The notes under the pieces were generated by a model that had not been told where the DNA came from, searched no databases, and saw only the letters and a program-made list of their open reading frames with translations. From NCBI GenBank assembly GCA_934215475.1, contig CAKPZY010000044.1, positions 1-14,005 on the forward strand: DNA of 14,005 bases, given 5' to 3'. Below, piece by piece: positions 13,812-14,005 of this stretch; position 1 is the first letter of the stretch, and each line of letters starts with the position of its first letter. The position numbers were made by a program, and so were the translations under genes. Source of the DNA: an uncultured Ligilactobacillus sp. (GTDB lineage Bacteria > Bacillota > Bacilli > Lactobacillales > Lactobacillaceae).

Positions 13812-14005
13812 GCTGTCGCTTCTGAATGTTGTAAATTATTCAGTGATTGATTTGCAACTTGAAATTAGAATATGATTGGTTAAAAATTGGTTAATTAATA
13901 ATCGATTTTAAATTGTATATGACAGCAGGTAGATCTTTGAAAACTGAACAAAGTTTCGACAAATCAAATGTGTGAGGTCGCTTACCGTGAAGGTAAGTGC
14001 AAAAC
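13812..14005 (+). other. 16S rRNA leader (5' external transcribed spacer), cut by window end
   Basis: The sequence after P2 has no reading frame and carries GATCTTTGAAAACT (13932-13945), the boxA-like antitermination element of Firmicute rRNA leaders, followed by a CTTACC/GGTAAG hairpin (13981-13997) that probably belongs to the 16S processing region. The mature 16S start is not inside the window. Confidence 0.82.

Overview
The window looks like chromosomal DNA of a low-GC Gram-positive lactic acid bacterium, most likely Lactobacillaceae. Evidence: AT-rich intergenic DNA with A-tracts, strong AGGAGG-type ribosome binding sites, a CtsR box, an orphan OppA lipoprotein, a LevR/ManR activator next to a mannose-family PTS operon that ends in a DUF956 (ManO) gene, and a Firmicute-style rRNA leader at the right edge. 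Genus cannot be fixed from the sequence alone.

Layout, left to right. (1) 1-960 has no convincing full-length gene. Positions 1-601 are dense in inverted repeats and lie downstream of a good minus-strand promoter, so they read as a large structured RNA or very long leader running off the left edge; this is the least explained part of the window. Positions 778-900 hold a 40-codon ORF that may be a decayed transposase tail, followed by a bidirectional terminator. (2) 981-3438, minus strand: a CtsR-controlled small heat-shock protein (Hsp20) and an AarF/UbiB-type atypical kinase with C-terminal membrane segments. (3) 3811-5445, plus strand: an oligopeptide-binding lipoprotein with its own promoter and terminator. 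(4) 5546-6250, minus strand: an alpha-class carbonic anhydrase without a signal peptide. (5) 6470-13527, plus strand: LevR-type sigma-54 activator, then PTS EIIB, EIIAB, EIIC, EIID and ManO. (6) 13583-14005: tandem rRNA promoters and the 16S leader; the 16S gene itself lies beyond the window.

How the genes work together. The activator carries a DNA-binding domain, an AAA+ domain with an intact GAFTGA loop, and PTS-sensing domains (PRD, EIIA-like, EIIB-like, PRD). The gap between it and the PTS genes contains a near-perfect -24/-12 sigma-54 promoter (9419-9434) with repeated GATACACTAA-like boxes 75-100 bp upstream. The same boxes recur around the activator's own sigma-70 promoter, which suggests autoregulation. 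Two separate EIIB domains, one free and one fused to EIIA, are encoded ahead of EIIC/EIID, the order known for the enterococcal mptR-mptBACD locus. This family of transporter imports glucose and mannose and its EIIC/EIID pair is the known receptor of class IIa bacteriocins.
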